Below, in pieces: positions 17,311-26,201 of a DNA stretch of 64,000 nt. The position numbers were made by a program, and so were the translations under genes. Source of the stretch: Sphingobacterium paucimobilis HER1398 (GTDB taxonomy: Bacteria; Bacteroidota; Bacteroidia; Sphingobacteriales; Sphingobacteriaceae). A model generated the notes under the pieces. It ran no database searches, was not told where the DNA came from, and saw only the letters and a list, made by a program, of their open reading frames with translations. Every line of letters starts with the position of its first letter. Positions within the stretch are counted from its first letter, which is position 1. The DNA lies in the NCBI RefSeq assembly GCF_000416985.1, contig NZ_ATDL01000020.1, positions 1 to 64,000 of the forward strand. The letters are read 5' to 3'.

Positions 17311-18801
17311 ATGAAAAAGTACTTACTAATCATAGCCTTGGTAGGTCTGTTGCAAACAGGCTGTTACAAGGATAAAAATAATTACGTAGTTTCTCCTATA
17401 AATGAAGCTATTATCAAGACTGCTAGCGAAGAGTATGCGGTCGAACAGTTGACTGACTTAAATATTACGACAGAGATAAGTTATTCTCTAGACCGTAATG
17501 ATACCTATTCTTATGAATGGAAGATCTTTGAATCTCGTGAAAAAAACGACTATACAGATAGAGTTCCGTATGGCGAGGTGATTGCAAATACCAAAGATCT
17601 GAATGAAAAGATCTTTACTCCGGCGGGCAAATATGTTTTACTGTATACGGTCATCAATAATAATACAGGCGTTCGAAACTTTAAAGAACTCAAGTTGACA
17701 GTGAACTCTGGATTTTACGAAGGTCTAGTGGTTGCCTATGACAAAGATGATCATGCAGAGTTGGGGTTTATTCGTAAAGATGATCAAATTGGATATGATC
17801 TGTTTCAGGCAATGAATGGCGAGAAAGCGGTAGGAACAGTTCAGAAGGTCAATTCTTTAGTCGTGAAGTCGTTGAGGATGCTAGCGTTGACTACTACAGT
17901 AAATCATTATCAACTTGGGGCAGATGAGTTTAGTCTTCTTGGATCAAAGAACACCTTATTCATTCAGGGAGTCAATAGTTTTGGGGACAGCTATTTTGGT
18001 GGAAATAAAATGTCTTATTATGATGCTCCTTCTGACGTTTTTTATATCAATAAAGGAAAGATTTACGCAGATATGGGACCGGACTTTGCTGGTCAGATGG
18101 CGGGTCAATACTCTCAACCTTTTTATTATAGTCACGGCGATTATCAGTTATACCCTTTTTTGTTTAATGGAAAAGGTGGTGGCAATATTATCTTTTATGA
18201 TAACCTCAATAAGAAGTTCTTACAGGCGAAATATAATGAGAGGGAGCTTTACAATGTTGCTCAAAGACCAACTGATAGTTTTGATCCTAATAATGTAGGT
18301 AAAACTGCCGTGGGTGCGATGTTGGGATTTGGAGGCGAAGTGTATTATATTATGGAAAGTGGAACCGGACGTGATTTATACACAATGACACAATATAATG
18401 ATGGTATAACCAATAGAATACTTCCTATCAATCTAGCGAATAGTCCAGGTTTAGATAAAGCAAAGATATTTGATGCTCGCTCCGAGAAGGGGCAAATTTA
18501 CTATGCTTTAGACAACAAGTTATATCTGTATAATGTTGATGTTAATGCAGCACAGTTGATCAAAACATTTGGAGATGGCGAGCAGATTGCAGATATCCAC
18601 GTGCACAGGGCAAATATGTGGCAAAATTCTATAGATGAAGCTTTTGATAAGCGAATATATATCGCGACTAATAGCGGAGAAAACGGTAAGGTCTACCAAT
18701 ATCAAATACAGGCAAATGGAACAATAGCTGATAGACCAGACAAAGAGTTTAAAGATTTTGGGAAAATTGTGAGTATCACCTACCGAAATCCAAATGAATA
18801 A
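17311..18801 (+). CDS. PKD-like family lipoprotein (locus A)
   Basis: A 496-aa lipoprotein (MKKYLLIIALVGLLQTGC). After the anchor comes a PKD-like beta-sandwich (TEISYSLDRNDTYSYEWKIF, LLYTVINNNTGVRNFKELKLTVNS, residues about 45-140), followed by a large repeated-strand part resembling a propeller (YYDAPSDVFYINKGKIYADMG, IYYALDNKLYLYNVD, KRIYIATNSGENGKVYQYQI). This architecture recurs at 28578-30137. It is a surface protein of the SusCD operon with unknown ligand. Its stop codon overlaps upstream in-frame bases of the next gene, whose real start is 18815. Confidence 0.72.
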   Translation: MKKYLLIIALVGLLQTGCYKDKNNYVVSPINEAIIKTASEEYAVEQLTDLNITTEISYSLDRNDTYSYEWKIFESREKNDYTDRVPYGEVIANTKDLNEKIFTPAGKYVLLYTVINNNTGVRNFKELKLTVNSGFYEGLVVAYDKDDHAELGFIRKDDQIGYDLFQAMNGEKAVGTVQKVNSLVVKSLRMLALTTTVNHYQLGADEFSLLGSKNTLFIQGVNSFGDSYFGGNKMSYYDAPSDVFYINKGKIYADMGPDFAGQMAGQYSQPFYYSHGDYQLYPFLFNGKGGGNIIFYDNLNKKFLQAKYNERELYNVAQRPTDSFDPNNVGKTAVGAMLGFGGEVYYIMESGTGRDLYTMTQYNDGITNRILPINLANSPGLDKAKIFDARSEKGQIYYALDNKLYLYNVDVNAAQLIKTFGDGEQIADIHVHRANMWQNSIDEAFDKRIYIATNSGENGKVYQYQIQANGTIADRPDKEFKDFGKIVSITYRNPNE

Positions 18802-18814
18802 TAATCCAATTACC

Positions 18815-20235
18815 ATGCAGTTACATAAAAAAGCAATTCTGGTTATCGTTTTATCAGCAGTCCTGGGCGGTACGGCCCAGGCACAATTGGCGAAGCGGTC
18901 AGACCTGACATTCAAAGATATTCAAGATCGCGTCAATGGCTTGCTGACCAGTAAGGATCCATTGGCACAAGATTTAATTAAATGGGAGGCATCCCATTTA
19001 ATTGAATCCAAAAATGAAGAGTATATCAAACACGGTAAATCTGTTTTTGGTTTTTTGGGGGATAACAAGTCTGTAGAGCTGCTCATCAGAACCTATTAAA
19101 GAAGTTTCCTAAGAGTGCTTATGCTGCAGGTAGCCGTCTAGATGATATATTGCAAGATTATACAGACGAATCCAGTTTAGACAAAGATGTCAATACCTGG
19201 AAGAAGCAGTATAAGGCAGCTTTACAGACGGAGTCATTTGCAGATGCAAGCTACGCCAAGATTAGCGGCAAACTAGCAGACAATGATGCTGTGAGTGGTG
19301 CCAGAAGATATGCTGCTATGATCGTTAAAGACGGGCCGAAAGCAAATTTTGAGTTTAAGCTGGCACAGCTGACATTTGAACAAGGAGATTTCTCTCAAAG
19401 TGGGCAGCTCCTTGATGGACTTATTGCGAAGTATCCTAACGTGCTTCAGGAGAACAAATACCTTGCCCAGCAAGTATATACGCTACAGGCACAGTTATAT
19501 AGCAAGCAACAGAAATGGGCAGAGGCCTTAAGCCTTATCGAAGAGCATAAACTTTCTCTGGAGGACATCAAGTTTCAGGGGCTCATGCAGACTGGTCGTA
19601 ACTTTGATGCGTTCCTGTTGCTCGATACCCGATATGCTAAAACTGCCCTTACAGCAGTTCAAGAGCGCGAAGGGCCAGTATTGTTCGAAAATTTAGGCAG
19701 TACTGTCGCACAATGGGAAGCTTATAAGACGCGTATCGATCAGAAAAAAACTAAAGAAAATGAAGCCCATTGGAAAAATTCGATGATCAATGAGGAGTCT
19801 CTTGACTTTGAGCTCATGGATATGGACGGAAAAATCGTGAGGTCATCCGATTATAAGGGTAAGATCCTAATCCTGGATTTTTGGGCGACCTGGTGCGGAC
19901 CATGTGTCAATTCTTTCCCCGGTATGCAGGCCGCTGTCGACAAGTATAAAGATAATCCGGAAGTCGTATTCCTATTTATCAATACCTGGGAGCGCAGTGA
20001 AGATTACAAGGAAAAGGTGAACGCTTTTATCCAAGAAAAAGGTTACCGTTTTCATGTGGTCTTTGATAAGATGGAAGGAGCTGGAGCATTGGTTGAGCAA
20101 TACGGTATTACCGGCATTCCTACCAAAATTATTATAGATAAGAATGGTAAAGTCAGGTTCAAATCATCAGGCAGCTCATCTGTTGTAAAAGAAATCGTAG
20201 ATGAAATCAGTTATAAGGTCGATCTGATTAAATAA
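18815..20235 (+). pseudogene. TlpA-like thioredoxin protein, frameshifted (locus A)
   Basis: The front frame starts at 18815 with a signal peptide (MQLHKKAILVIVLSAV, ending AQAQ) and stops at 19099 after LLIRTY. The sequence continues in another frame without interruption (LKKFPKSAYAAG onwards) to 20235, with TPR-like helices and a C-terminal thioredoxin domain bearing ILDFWATWCGPCVNSFP and a cis-proline loop GITGIPTKIII. One extra T at about 19096-19097 would give RTYLKKFP and restore a single protein of about 473 aa. Either a sequencing error or a recent mutation. The corresponding gene in locus B (30148) also ends the operon but has two thioredoxin domains. Confidence 0.8.
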
Positions 20236-20261
20236 TAACCCCTCGATATAGGATTATAGCG

Positions 20262-20297
20262 AATAGCCGTTTGGATCATCAGTTCCAAGCGGCTATT
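20262..20297 (+). terminator. Terminator at the end of locus A
   Basis: A 14-bp stem (aatagccgtttgga/tccaagcggctatt, one G-U-type mismatch) with an 8-nt loop, followed by gccttt. It lies between convergent genes and could serve both. Confidence 0.7.
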
Positions 20298-20316
20298 GCC
20301 TTTAATGACTACCTCA

Positions 20317-20649
20317 TTAAGAGAATCTGGATAAGATGGTCGATCCCACGATGAGGAGCACTACTGCAATCAGTAAAAAGAAAGTCCACCAAGGGGTTTT
20401 AGCCTGCTGTTTGACGATGGTATAGTCTTCCTGTAGCTCCGGCAAAAAATCCCTTTTTGTTAGCGTCTGCTTACAGTGTCCACAGACAGATACCGTAGAC
20501 CTCCATAGGGGGAATGCCGGTATCCAGAATATATGGAAATAATGTTGGTAGACAAAGAGCCATACAGCCTCCTGTTGGCAATGTGTGCAGTTGGCCTTAG
20601 CCTCGTGGGCTGCAATCTGTGTTGAGCGAGTTCCGAAAAAGAATATCAT
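20317..20649 (-). CDS. Zinc-ribbon membrane protein
   Basis: The start at 20649 (MIFFFGTRSTQIAAHEAKANC) is preferred to 20673 because a TAnnTTTG box overlaps the longer start. The 110-aa product has two CxxC pairs (ANCTHCQQ and VCGHCKQ) that would bind one zinc, separated by a hydrophobic hairpin-like stretch YQHYFHIFWIPAFPLW, and a C-terminal membrane helix (WWTFFLLIAVVLLIVGSTIL). Small proteins of this type are common in Bacteroidota; their function is not known. It is monocistronic. Confidence 0.65.
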   Translation of the reverse strand: MIFFFGTRSTQIAAHEAKANCTHCQQEAVWLFVYQHYFHIFWIPAFPLWRSTVSVCGHCKQTLTKRDFLPELQEDYTIVKQQAKTPWWTFFLLIAVVLLIVGSTILSRFS

Positions 20650-20670
20650 ACTATTTGAGTTCGTTGGTGG

Positions 20671-20678
20671 CAAAAGTA
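20671..20678 (-). promoter_or_regulatory. Bacteroidota -7 box for the zinc-ribbon gene
   Basis: Minus-strand TACTTTTG fits TAnnTTTG and lies 22 bp upstream of the ATG at 20649. It helps decide that start. No clear TTTG is seen upstream. Confidence 0.45.
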
Positions 20679-20744
20679 TAATTTCTGAATTTAAGAAGGA
20701 AAGAAAAAATACTACAGAGAGACTACGGTATTATTGTTAAGCGT

Positions 20745-20924
20745 CTACAGAACGTATGTTTTGGTGTTTCTCGTCTGTTCTAGACTGTCGATTTCGTAAA
20801 CAGTATTCTTTCCGGATCGATATATTTCTCTTTCGACTTCTACTACTATATGCAGTTGGCTCTAAGCCGCTTGCATAGTGCCAGCAGCTAGTAGCAAGAA
20901 TAGTATGAAATAATTTGACTTCAT
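20745..20924 (-). pseudogene. Small exported protein gene with an in-frame stop
   Basis: On the minus strand ATG at 20924 opens MKSNYFILFLLLAAGTMQAA, a good signal peptide, then a TAG at 20862-20864. The same frame continues with SQLHIVVEVEREIYRSGKN and further to a second stop at 20745. An AT-rich A-run upstream resembles Bacteroidota leaders. I read this as a 59-codon secreted peptide gene broken by one nonsense change just at the cleavage site. The rest of the 20650-21028 gap holds nothing else I recognise. Confidence 0.4.
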
Positions 20925-21028
20925 GATCGTGTTTTTTTTAATTTAATAATTAGCTATGAGAATGCAGTATGTTATTTATCTCTTTTTTCATGCTTCCATT
21001 CTCTAAGGGCTTATTTCGGAAAGTAGGA

Positions 21029-21595
21029 TTAAGGTTCTCTATCAATCAGATAGGAAATCACAAGGTAGATGCTGATGTTGTGCTCACGGATAAATGCGAG
21101 GGACTTTGTGATGTAATTTTCGACCGTTCGTTTGGAAATCTGTAGCTCCTCGGCAATTTCATCATTGCTCTTGTGTTCGAAGCGGCTCATTGTAAATACC
21201 TTTCGGCACTGGGGAGGCAATTGGGCTACCAGAGCCTCAATCTGTTCCATTATTTCTTTTGCTTCCAGGTATTTCTGAGGAGTGATCGAGTTGATATCCT
21301 GTAAGAAGTTGCTCAGATGGATCAGGTACTTCTCTTTTACTTTTTCGGATCGGTAATAGTTGAGTATCTGGTATTTAGTACTGTTGAAAAGATAGCCATA
21401 TATGGATGTGTCAATACGGTCTAGTTTGCTCCAAAAATCAATAAACACCTCTTGCAGAATATCTTCGCTCCTTTTTTTGTCACCTGTTTTGGAGTAGATA
21501 TAATACAACAGTTTTTCTGAATAAGCATCATACGCTTGTTCAAATGCTTTGACCGTATCCCGGCGAAGCGTCAAAAGCAAATCCTGTTCCTTCAT
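21029..21595 (-). CDS. ECF-type RNA polymerase sigma factor (locus B)
   Basis: A 188-aa sigma factor starting at the ATG at 21595 (MKEQDLLLTLRRD); an in-frame GTG seven codons upstream is less likely. Region 2 is in AFEQAYDAYSEKLLYYIYSKTGD and SEDILQEVFIDFWSKLD; region 4 in LPPQCRKVFTMSRFEHKSNDEIAEELQISKRTVENYITKSL. It is divergent from its FecR partner at 21712, unlike loci A and E where sigma and fecR are co-directional. The 116-bp divergent gap allows both to be controlled together. Confidence 0.92.
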   Translation of the reverse strand: MKEQDLLLTLRRDTVKAFEQAYDAYSEKLLYYIYSKTGDKKRSEDILQEVFIDFWSKLDRIDTSIYGYLFNSTKYQILNYYRSEKVKEKYLIHLSNFLQDINSITPQKYLEAKEIMEQIEALVAQLPPQCRKVFTMSRFEHKSNDEIAEELQISKRTVENYITKSLAFIREHNISIYLVISYLIDREP

Positions 21596-21681
21596 CTCTT
21601 CACAATTGTTCACCACTGAATCATCTACAAAATAAATGCGTTTGCCTGTGTGTGTTCTTGGTTCGTTAAGTTACTATAGGA

Positions 21682-21689
21682 CAAAGTTA
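21682..21689 (-). promoter_or_regulatory. Bacteroidota -7 box for the locus B sigma gene
   Basis: Minus-strand TAACTTTG matches TAnnTTTG. A TTTC rather than TTTG lies 18 nt upstream, so the -33 half is weak. Confidence 0.5.
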
Positions 21690-21711
21690 CTGATAACAGC
21701 CACATTTGAAA

Positions 21712-22821
21712 ATGGAAAAAGATTATTTCGATAAGCTTATCGAACAATATAGCAACAACCAACTTTCGGAAGAGAAGAGACGACTACTGGATGATTGGTT
21801 TGAAGGAATTCAGCATTCATCAGGAGGAGGGCTATGGACGAATGAAGAAAAGAAAAATATTAAAGCGATGATCCTGTCGGAGACAAAACCAGTGAAAACC
21901 TTGGTGCCTTTGTGGAAGAAAATGGCGGTAGCAGCATCGGTACTGATCGTTGGTACGGCAGGACTATGGATATATCAGAAGAGTAATACGGAGATAAATT
22001 CTGTGGCACCAGTAGTGACCGTCGATGTGATCAAACCAGGAGAGGATAAAGGTATCCTGTACCACGCAGATCAAGAGCAGGTGCAGTTGAATACCCTGAG
22101 AAAAGATAGTTTATATGTATTCGGGAGAATTGCGGTAGAGCGGATTGCAGATAATGAGATCAGAGTAATGCCTGGAGCCGACAGCGGAATCGAAATGCAA
22201 CATATACACGCACCCAAGGGGGGCAATTTTATTGTGCAGCTGGAAGATGGATCCAGACTGACCCTCAATGCTAACTCCAGTATCTCTTTTCCTTCTTCGT
22301 TTGACGGGAGGTTGCGCGAGGTTAGTACGTCGGGTGAAGTTTTCTTTGAGGTCGAGAAAGATCGGTACAAACGTCCTTTTATCGTTAATGCGGGAAGCAG
22401 CACCATCAAGGTACTGGGGACTAAATTTAACGTCAACTTTAAAGAAGGCGAGTTCTTGAGGACGGCGCTGTTTGAAGGCAGTGTGCAGGTATCGAATAAA
22501 GACTTTGAGGTTCGATTGGAGCCAGGAGAAGAACTGCGTGTGGATGCCAAAGGAAAATATACCGTACGCGAGTTTGACAGCGAGCGTGTGGGAGCTTGGA
22601 AAGAAGGATATTTCGCTTTGGATAACAAGAATGTTGAGGAGATCATGCAGGAAGTAGCCGACTGGTACAATGTTGAAGTAAGCTATGCCGATGTAAATCT
22701 AGATATCCGATATCAGGGTAGTATATCGAAATTTTCAGACATACATACAGTTTTGGAAATATTAGCACTAGCTAAAGGAAATACATTTGAAATCAAAGGA
22801 AGGAGGATTATGGTAAAGTAG
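21712..22821 (+). CDS. FecR-family anti-sigma factor (locus B)
   Basis: The ATG at 21712 is chosen over the TTG at 21706. The 369-aa protein has the cytoplasmic helical part (FDKLIEQYSNNQLSEEKRRLL), a membrane helix (MAVAASVLIVGTAGLWIY, about residues 70-88), the periplasmic FecR domain (FIVQLEDGSRLTLNANSSISFP, GEVFFEVEKDRYKRPFIVN, LGTKFNVNF) and a DUF4974-like end (VADWYNVEVSY, YQGSISKFSDIHTVLEIL). It is transcribed with susC, 62 bp downstream, and away from its sigma factor. Confidence 0.92.
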   Translation: MEKDYFDKLIEQYSNNQLSEEKRRLLDDWFEGIQHSSGGGLWTNEEKKNIKAMILSETKPVKTLVPLWKKMAVAASVLIVGTAGLWIYQKSNTEINSVAPVVTVDVIKPGEDKGILYHADQEQVQLNTLRKDSLYVFGRIAVERIADNEIRVMPGADSGIEMQHIHAPKGGNFIVQLEDGSRLTLNANSSISFPSSFDGRLREVSTSGEVFFEVEKDRYKRPFIVNAGSSTIKVLGTKFNVNFKEGEFLRTALFEGSVQVSNKDFEVRLEPGEELRVDAKGKYTVREFDSERVGAWKEGYFALDNKNVEEIMQEVADWYNVEVSYADVNLDIRYQGSISKFSDIHTVLEILALAKGNTFEIKGRRIMVK

Positions 22822-22883
22822 TCCGTGATTAATACCAATTCAGAAAAACTTATTTTTTATAACTAACCTATAATTATTAAATA

Positions 22884-25800
22884 ATGAAGTACCTATTGGG
22901 AGTTTGTCTGGCGATGCTGACCAATATAAGTTGGGCGGTGTCATTACAGCGAATTCATATTGAAAAAAAACAACCGACACTACAGGAGTGTCTAAATGAA
23001 ATAAAGAAGCAAACAGGGTATTCTATTGTACATTTGGAGAATACCTTTGATAAATCGACTCTTGTTGACGAAGATTTAAAGAATTCATCATTAGATGAAG
23101 CATTAGAAAAATTATTTGCAGGCAAGGATGTCACTTATACCATAAGAAATAAGACGATAGTACTTGCAAAAAAGGATGCTGAAAAAAGCAATGTTCAAAG
23201 ACCTATAGAGATAAAGGTAATGTCCACTAAAGGAGAGCCTATTTCAGGAGCGTCTATTATTTCTGTTGCTACAGGTCGAGCTATTGGACAAACCAATGCA
23301 TCCGGTGTTTTTACAGGGGCTATTCTGGCTGAGGCAAATGAGTTGCTTGTGAAGCATCTCGAATACCAGGATTATAAACTTACTGTGGGCACGCAGACAA
23401 AAATTCGGATAAATCTTAAAGGTAAAGAAAATGAGATTGAGGAAACAGTAATTACAGGCATTTATTCTAGAGATAAAGAAAGCTTTACTGGGTCTTCAGC
23501 AACCTTCACAGCCAAAGAGCTGAAGATGATCGGGAACCAGAATATCTTACAGAGTCTAAGAACTTTAGATCCTTCGTTTGCAATTCAGGACAATAATCTC
23601 ATGGGGTCGGATCCAAACACCTTACCCGATGTCGAGGTTCGCGGAAAGACTTCTGTAATAGGGTTAGGTCAAGAGTTTGAGAACGACCCTAATCAGCCCT
23701 TATTTATCCTAGATGGATATGAGACCACCTTAAAGGTGATCAATGACCTAAATATAGATCGGGTGGAAAGCATAACAATACTTAAAGATGCTTCTGCTAC
23801 AGCTATTTATGGGTCAAAGTCAGCCAATGGAGTCATTGTGGTAGAAACGAAGAGGCCTGAAGCTGGAAAATTTAAAGTCAGTTATAATTTTAATAGTTCG
23901 TTTAACTTTGCGGACCTTTCTGATTATAATCTGATGAATTCGGAAGAGAAACTAAAGTTTGAGCGGCTTTCTGGGTATTATGGTGAAGTAGATGCAAATG
24001 GTCGTTTTTTAAAAGAATCAACCGAAACACAAAAATATAATTCGCGACTTGCTGAAGCTAAACGAGGGGTGGATACCTATTGGATGAACGAGCCCTTACG
24101 CTTTGCAATGACACAAAGTCATAACGTATACGCTGATGGTGGAGATGAGAAGATGCGTTACGGACTTGGATTAACTTATGGAAATACGCCTGGAGTTATG
24201 AAGGAATCGAACCGAAGTACTATTAATGGAAACTTGAGATTAATTTATCGTTCAGGCAATTTTTCTTTCTCAAATAACCTGTCAGTCGATCATTCAGATG
24301 GAGTTAGAGAGCCTGTTAGCTTTTCGGCTTATTCCTCAGCAAACCCTTATTTTAGGAAGTACGACGAGTTTGGTGCTGTATTGCGGGTATTGGAGAGCTT
24401 TACAGGGTCAATAGCGGATGAAGACCTAGGGAAGGTCGTAAATGTTTATAATCCTATGTATGATGCCTCGTTAAATTATGTCGATCGTAGCCCTAGCTTT
24501 GGCTTTGGAAACAACTTCGATATTGATTGGCGCGTAGTTTCGTCTTTCCGGTTGCGTGGAAGGGTTGGAATCAATAAGAACACAAGTAAGAGCGAACGCT
24601 TCGTGAGTCCATTGCATAGTCAATTTGAGGGAGCAAACTCGTTAGAGAAAGGATCTTTCAATTCATCTACCAATGAAAGCTTCCGTTATAATGGAGATGT
24701 GACAGCCACTTTTGGTAAGATGATTGCCAAAAAGCACATGGTCAACGTAGTAGCAGGTATGCGCATTGATCACACGACTCAAACCAACAACGGGTTTTCC
24801 GTTAGAGGATTTATGGAAGAGAGCTATCCTAATCCTGCGTTTTCGAATGGTTATGCTACAGGTGCTAAACCTACATATAATGAAAATTCACGGCGGTCGG
24901 CTAGTTATTTTGCAAATACAGGGTACTCTTTTAACAATAGATTCCTTTTTGATGCCAATTTCCGTTATGATGGTTCTTCCTTATTTGGTGTAGAAAACCA
25001 ATTTACCTCGACTTGGTCTGCAGGAGTAGCTTGGAATGTTCACAACGAATCCTTTATGAAGAGTGTTCCTTATATCACCAATCTGAAGATTAGGGGTTCG
25101 TTAGGGAATCCAGGGAATCAGAATTTTGATGCTCGTATGACCATGAATATTTACACCTACGGAATAGAAAATCAAACCCCATTTGGTCTTAGTGCGTTAA
25201 TAACGACCTGGGGAAATCAGAATCTAGACTGGCAGAAGACACTGGATAGGAATATAGGAATCGATTTCGAAATATTGAATAGAAAGCTACGTCTCAACGT
25301 AGACTATTTTAATAAACTGACAGACCCTCTACTCGTTTTTGTAGATGTGCCTACCTCTACCGGCACATCTACTGTGCCTCATAATATTGGCTCACAGACG
25401 ACCAAGGGGGTTACTGTAACAGCCAATTGGCAAGTGTTGAAAACAGAAAATAGTATGTGGTCAATCAATGCCAATGCTAGGAAACTGAATATGATTTATA
25501 ATGATTTTGGGAATGCTTTAGATCGTTATAACAAAGACAACCGATCAAAATCGCTACAACGTTATTACGATGGAGGTAGTCCTTCAGATATTTGGGCTGT
25601 GCGTTCAGGAGGGATTGATCCCAGCACTGGGCGTGAGATTTTTATCAAGAAAGACGGTACCCAGACTTTTGTCCATGATTACGCCGACGAAGTAATCGTT
25701 GGTAATACCAGTCCAAAATGGGAAGGCGTAATTGGTATGTCTTACTATTTTAAGGGGTTCAATTTCTCCATGAATTTCCGGTATAAATTGGGGTCACAGG

Positions 25801-26171
25801 TTTTCCAGAATGCATTATATAGTAAGGTCGAGAATATTGATATGTATGCTATAAAATCAAATCAGGATAAGCGAGCGTTGTACGATAGGTGGCAGAAGCC
25901 GGGGGATGTCACAAAGTTTAAAGGTTTATCCCTAACAGACCGAACGCAGATGTCGGATCGTTTTGTAGTAGACGAAAATGTCTTCAGTGCAGAATCTATT
26001 TCGGCAGGATATGATTTCAGAAACCCTAAATTATCGAAGTATGGGATTTCTGGTTTGACTTTGCGCGGTTATATGAATCAGATTTTCAGAATATCTACGG
26101 TGAAAGAAGAGCGCGGTATTAATTATCCTTTTGCCCGTTCATTTTCTTTTTCTGTAGGAGCGCGGTTCTAG
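22884..26171 (+). CDS. SusC/RagA-type TonB-dependent receptor with STN domain (locus B)
   Basis: A 1095-aa outer-membrane receptor. Signal peptide residues 1-19; STN domain about 22-95 (QPTLQECLNEIKKQTGYSIVHLE); regulatory-like domain about 108-180; plug beginning ETVITGIYSRDKESFTGSS with SITILKDASATAIYGSKSANGV; barrel to the terminal FSVGARF. The TGIxxRxxxxFTGS signature ties it to the receptors of loci A and E. The leader has an AT-rich aactaacctataatt stretch like that in locus E but no stem-loop of the type seen in A and D. Confidence 0.95.
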   Translation: MKYLLGVCLAMLTNISWAVSLQRIHIEKKQPTLQECLNEIKKQTGYSIVHLENTFDKSTLVDEDLKNSSLDEALEKLFAGKDVTYTIRNKTIVLAKKDAEKSNVQRPIEIKVMSTKGEPISGASIISVATGRAIGQTNASGVFTGAILAEANELLVKHLEYQDYKLTVGTQTKIRINLKGKENEIEETVITGIYSRDKESFTGSSATFTAKELKMIGNQNILQSLRTLDPSFAIQDNNLMGSDPNTLPDVEVRGKTSVIGLGQEFENDPNQPLFILDGYETTLKVINDLNIDRVESITILKDASATAIYGSKSANGVIVVETKRPEAGKFKVSYNFNSSFNFADLSDYNLMNSEEKLKFERLSGYYGEVDANGRFLKESTETQKYNSRLAEAKRGVDTYWMNEPLRFAMTQSHNVYADGGDEKMRYGLGLTYGNTPGVMKESNRSTINGNLRLIYRSGNFSFSNNLSVDHSDGVREPVSFSAYSSANPYFRKYDEFGAVLRVLESFTGSIADEDLGKVVNVYNPMYDASLNYVDRSPSFGFGNNFDIDWRVVSSFRLRGRVGINKNTSKSERFVSPLHSQFEGANSLEKGSFNSSTNESFRYNGDVTATFGKMIAKKHMVNVVAGMRIDHTTQTNNGFSVRGFMEESYPNPAFSNGYATGAKPTYNENSRRSASYFANTGYSFNNRFLFDANFRYDGSSLFGVENQFTSTWSAGVAWNVHNESFMKSVPYITNLKIRGSLGNPGNQNFDARMTMNIYTYGIENQTPFGLSALITTWGNQNLDWQKTLDRNIGIDFEILNRKLRLNVDYFNKLTDPLLVFVDVPTSTGTSTVPHNIGSQTTKGVTVTANWQVLKTENSMWSINANARKLNMIYNDFGNALDRYNKDNRSKSLQRYYDGGSPSDIWAVRSGGIDPSTGREIFIKKDGTQTFVHDYADEVIVGNTSPKWEGVIGMSYYFKGFNFSMNFRYKLGSQVFQNALYSKVENIDMYAIKSNQDKRALYDRWQKPGDVTKFKGLSLTDRTQMSDRFVVDENVFSAESISAGYDFRNPKLSKYGISGLTLRGYMNQIFRISTVKEERGINYPFARSFSFSVGARF

Positions 26172-26201
26172 ATTAATAGATATGGATTTAAAATTAACAT
26201 T

